Source: Mesorhizobium sp. ES1-4 (lineage in GTDB: Bacteria; Pseudomonadota; Alphaproteobacteria; Rhizobiales; Rhizobiaceae). Taken from it: a stretch of 64,000 bases of DNA. Positions 62,775 to 64,000 of this stretch are shown piece after piece. The notes under the pieces were generated by a model, which saw nothing but the letters and a program-made list of their open reading frames with translations, was not told the origin of the DNA and did not search any database. Within the stretch, counting starts at the first letter, position 1, and the number at the start of each line of letters is the position of its first letter. The translations under genes were made by a program, and so were the position numbers. The stretch spans positions 310,001 through 374,000 of the forward strand of contig NZ_JAIUGV010000005.1 of the NCBI RefSeq assembly GCF_020164745.1, read 5' to 3'.

Positions 62775-62781
62775 GCCTAAA

Positions 62782-62810
62782 GCGCCGGTGTGACGTTTTC
62801 ATGCCGGCGC
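62782..62810 (+). terminator. stem-loop after tlpA
   Basis: GCGCCGG and CCGGCGC pair perfectly around a 15-base loop, 7 bases after the tlpA stop. No T run follows, so it is at best a weak or Rho-assisted terminator, or a 3' end protecting hairpin. It separates tlpA from ugpB. Confidence 0.45.
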
Positions 62811-62947
62811 AACCGCCGAGGGGAAGGCAAGCCCAGCTGTCCACAGGCCCGGGAGGCCACAACAGAACTGTCACATACCTTCTCTAAGAGAGCGGGCAAG
62901 GACTTGCGCAAGACCCTTGTCACCTGTCATTCAAGAGGGAAGAAATC

Positions 62948-64000
62948 ATGACAATCATCAAGCGGGGCCTCACTGCCCTTGCCGCAGGCGCGCTCAGCAC
63001 CGCGCTGGCGGTTCCTGCCTTCGCCGAGCCGGTAAAATTCGATTTCTGGTTCGGGCTCTCGGGCGACCTCGCCCGCGTCGTCGATACGATGTGCAAGAAC
63101 TTCAACGCTTCGCAGACGGATTATGAAGTCGTATGCACCAGCCAGGGCAATTACGATGCCACGCTGCAGAACACCATCGCCGCGTTCCGCGCCGGCAAGC
63201 AGCCCGCCATCGTGCAGGTCTATGACGTCGGCACCGCCACGATGATGCTGTCGGGCGCCTACAAGCCCGCCGACAAGCTGATGGAAGAAAACGGCTACAA
63301 GATCGACTACGCCGACTATTTCCCCGGCATCGCGCGCTACTACGCGACCTCGAAGGGCGAGATGCTGTCCTTCCCGTTCAATTCCTCGACCGCGCTGATG
63401 TACTGGAACAAGGACGCCTTCGCCAAGATCGGCAAGACCGAGGCGCCCAAGACCTGGGAAGACGTCGGCGCCGACCTGCAGGCGATGAAGGACGCCGGCT
63501 ATGAATGCCCGATGGCGATCAACATCTCCGCCAACGAAAGCTGGCAGTTGATGGAGCAGTTCTCGGCCATCCACAACCAGCCGATCGCCACCAAGAACAA
63601 CGGCTATGACGGCCTCGACGCGCGTCTGGAAGTGAACAAGACCAAGTTCGTCCAGTACGTCACCGATCTCAAGAAGTGGTACGACGCCGGCCTGATCAAG
63701 ATCAAGTCCAAGGACCTCGGCCAGGACATGGTCCAGGCGTTCGCTTCGGGCACCTGCCAGGTGATCATGACCTCGGTCGGCGACCACGGCACGGTCGGCA
63801 AGACGCAGAAGGAAGGCATGAACTGGGACGTCGCCGAACTGCCGGCCTATGCCGGCACCGAGCGCAAGAATTCGCTGGTCGGCGGCGCTTCGCTTTGGGT
63901 GCTCTCCGGCAAATCGGACGCTGAGTACAAGGGCGCGGCTGCGTTCCTCAATTTCATCCACGACCCCAAGACCGCTTTGTTCTGGTCGACCAATACCGGC
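62948..64000 (+). CDS. ugpB: glycerol-3-phosphate/sugar ABC transporter, substrate-binding protein (partial)
   Basis: The window holds the first 351 codons of an estimated 430-residue protein; the frame is open to the right edge. ATG 62948 follows AGAGGGAAGAAATC. A signal peptide (MTIIKRGLTALAAGALSTAL, cleavage after AFA at 26) leads to a type 1 solute-binding fold with FWFGLSGDLARVVDTM, SQGNYDATLQNTIAAFRAGK and FPFNSSTALMYWNKDAF, characteristic of UgpB. It captures sn-glycerol-3-phosphate or diesters in the periplasm. ugpA, ugpE and ugpC would be expected beyond the edge. Confidence 0.9.
   Translation, partial: MTIIKRGLTALAAGALSTALAVPAFAEPVKFDFWFGLSGDLARVVDTMCKNFNASQTDYEVVCTSQGNYDATLQNTIAAFRAGKQPAIVQVYDVGTATMMLSGAYKPADKLMEENGYKIDYADYFPGIARYYATSKGEMLSFPFNSSTALMYWNKDAFAKIGKTEAPKTWEDVGADLQAMKDAGYECPMAINISANESWQLMEQFSAIHNQPIATKNNGYDGLDARLEVNKTKFVQYVTDLKKWYDAGLIKIKSKDLGQDMVQAFASGTCQVIMTSVGDHGTVGKTQKEGMNWDVAELPAYAGTERKNSLVGGASLWVLSGKSDAEYKGAAAFLNFIHDPKTALFWSTNTG

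Noticed and set aside
62868..62930. Pho-box-like half sites (CTGTCAC at 62868, CTGTCAT at 62924) upstream of ugpB
   Set aside because: PhoB sites need two CTGTCAT-type repeats about 11 bases apart. Here the first site lacks a partner and the second has only a TTGTCAC repeat directly adjoining it. Phosphate control of ugp is plausible from other rhizobia but is not demonstrated by this sequence.

Overview
The window is a GC-rich chromosomal stretch of an alphaproteobacterium of the order Hyphomicrobiales (Rhizobiales), most likely Mesorhizobium or a close Phyllobacteriaceae relative. The evidence is the gene order (aroK-aroB next to xerD; bolA / J-domain gene / cobS-cobT; metW-metX facing hisC-tyrC; ftsE-ftsX-ydcF; hpt-cpdR; tlpA facing argH-lptM-lysA) and two families of rhizobial intergenic palindromes. 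This is an assignment from family knowledge, not from a search.

Left part (1-8.5 kb): the end of a decayed IS1-like transposase, then a zinc-type CobW GTPase gene behind a near-perfect Zur operator together with a small unknown partner, an orphan hypothetical gene, tRNA-Arg(CCT), an M20 amidohydrolase, a secreted DD-carboxypeptidase, a second CobW GTPase with a His-rich loop, a TusA-like protein and an L,D-transpeptidase lipoprotein. 8.7-13.7 kb: accA, xerD with a 50-residue membrane peptide gene upstream, and divergent aroK-aroB followed by a CBS/CorC protein that lacks the usual CNNM membrane domain. 13.7-18.6 kb: the spoVR / DUF444 / prkA stress operon. 18.7-26.5 kb: an esterase, a ThDP enzyme, bolA, a J-domain protein and cobS-cobT (cobaltochelatase, aerobic B12 synthesis), with a secreted phytase-like gene overlapping cobT.

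26.5-32.7 kb: a cluster of three REP-like palindromes, a spermidine-synthase-like methyltransferase, a queuosine-precursor transporter (YhhQ), rpmB, DUF3108 and YhhN genes, a DUF985 cupin, gloB and a methyltransferase. The yhhQ leader contains what looks like a preQ1-I riboswitch whose pseudoknot helix uses the start codon itself. 32.8-37.0 kb: an ABC transporter of the SbmA/YddA type and two family-2 glycosyltransferases in looser DNA. 37.1-41.3 kb: metW-metX, the latter behind a SAM-II riboswitch followed by an intrinsic terminator, facing hisC-tyrC.

41.3-51.3 kb is a conserved rhizobial backbone (DUF2125, ChaC, plsC, ydcF, ftsX, ftsE) interrupted by accessory genes: a PfkB kinase, an aldo/keto reductase, a LysE exporter, and a LysR-DUF1348-flavin/PNPOx module. 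51.5-55.2 kb: a membrane-anchored unknown, hpt, the cell-cycle regulator cpdR, a DMT permease and a LysR regulator. 55.3-62.8 kb: a giant TIGR02302 envelope protein, a threonine-dehydratase-like enzyme, lysA, lptM and argH, facing tlpA. The window ends inside ugpB, a glycerol-3-phosphate/sugar-binding protein gene.

No CRISPR array, prophage or intact insertion sequence was seen. The signals most worth checking are the start-codon preQ1-I riboswitch, the Zur-CobW-unknown unit, the CNNM-less CorC protein, the SAM-II/terminator leader, and the palindrome families.
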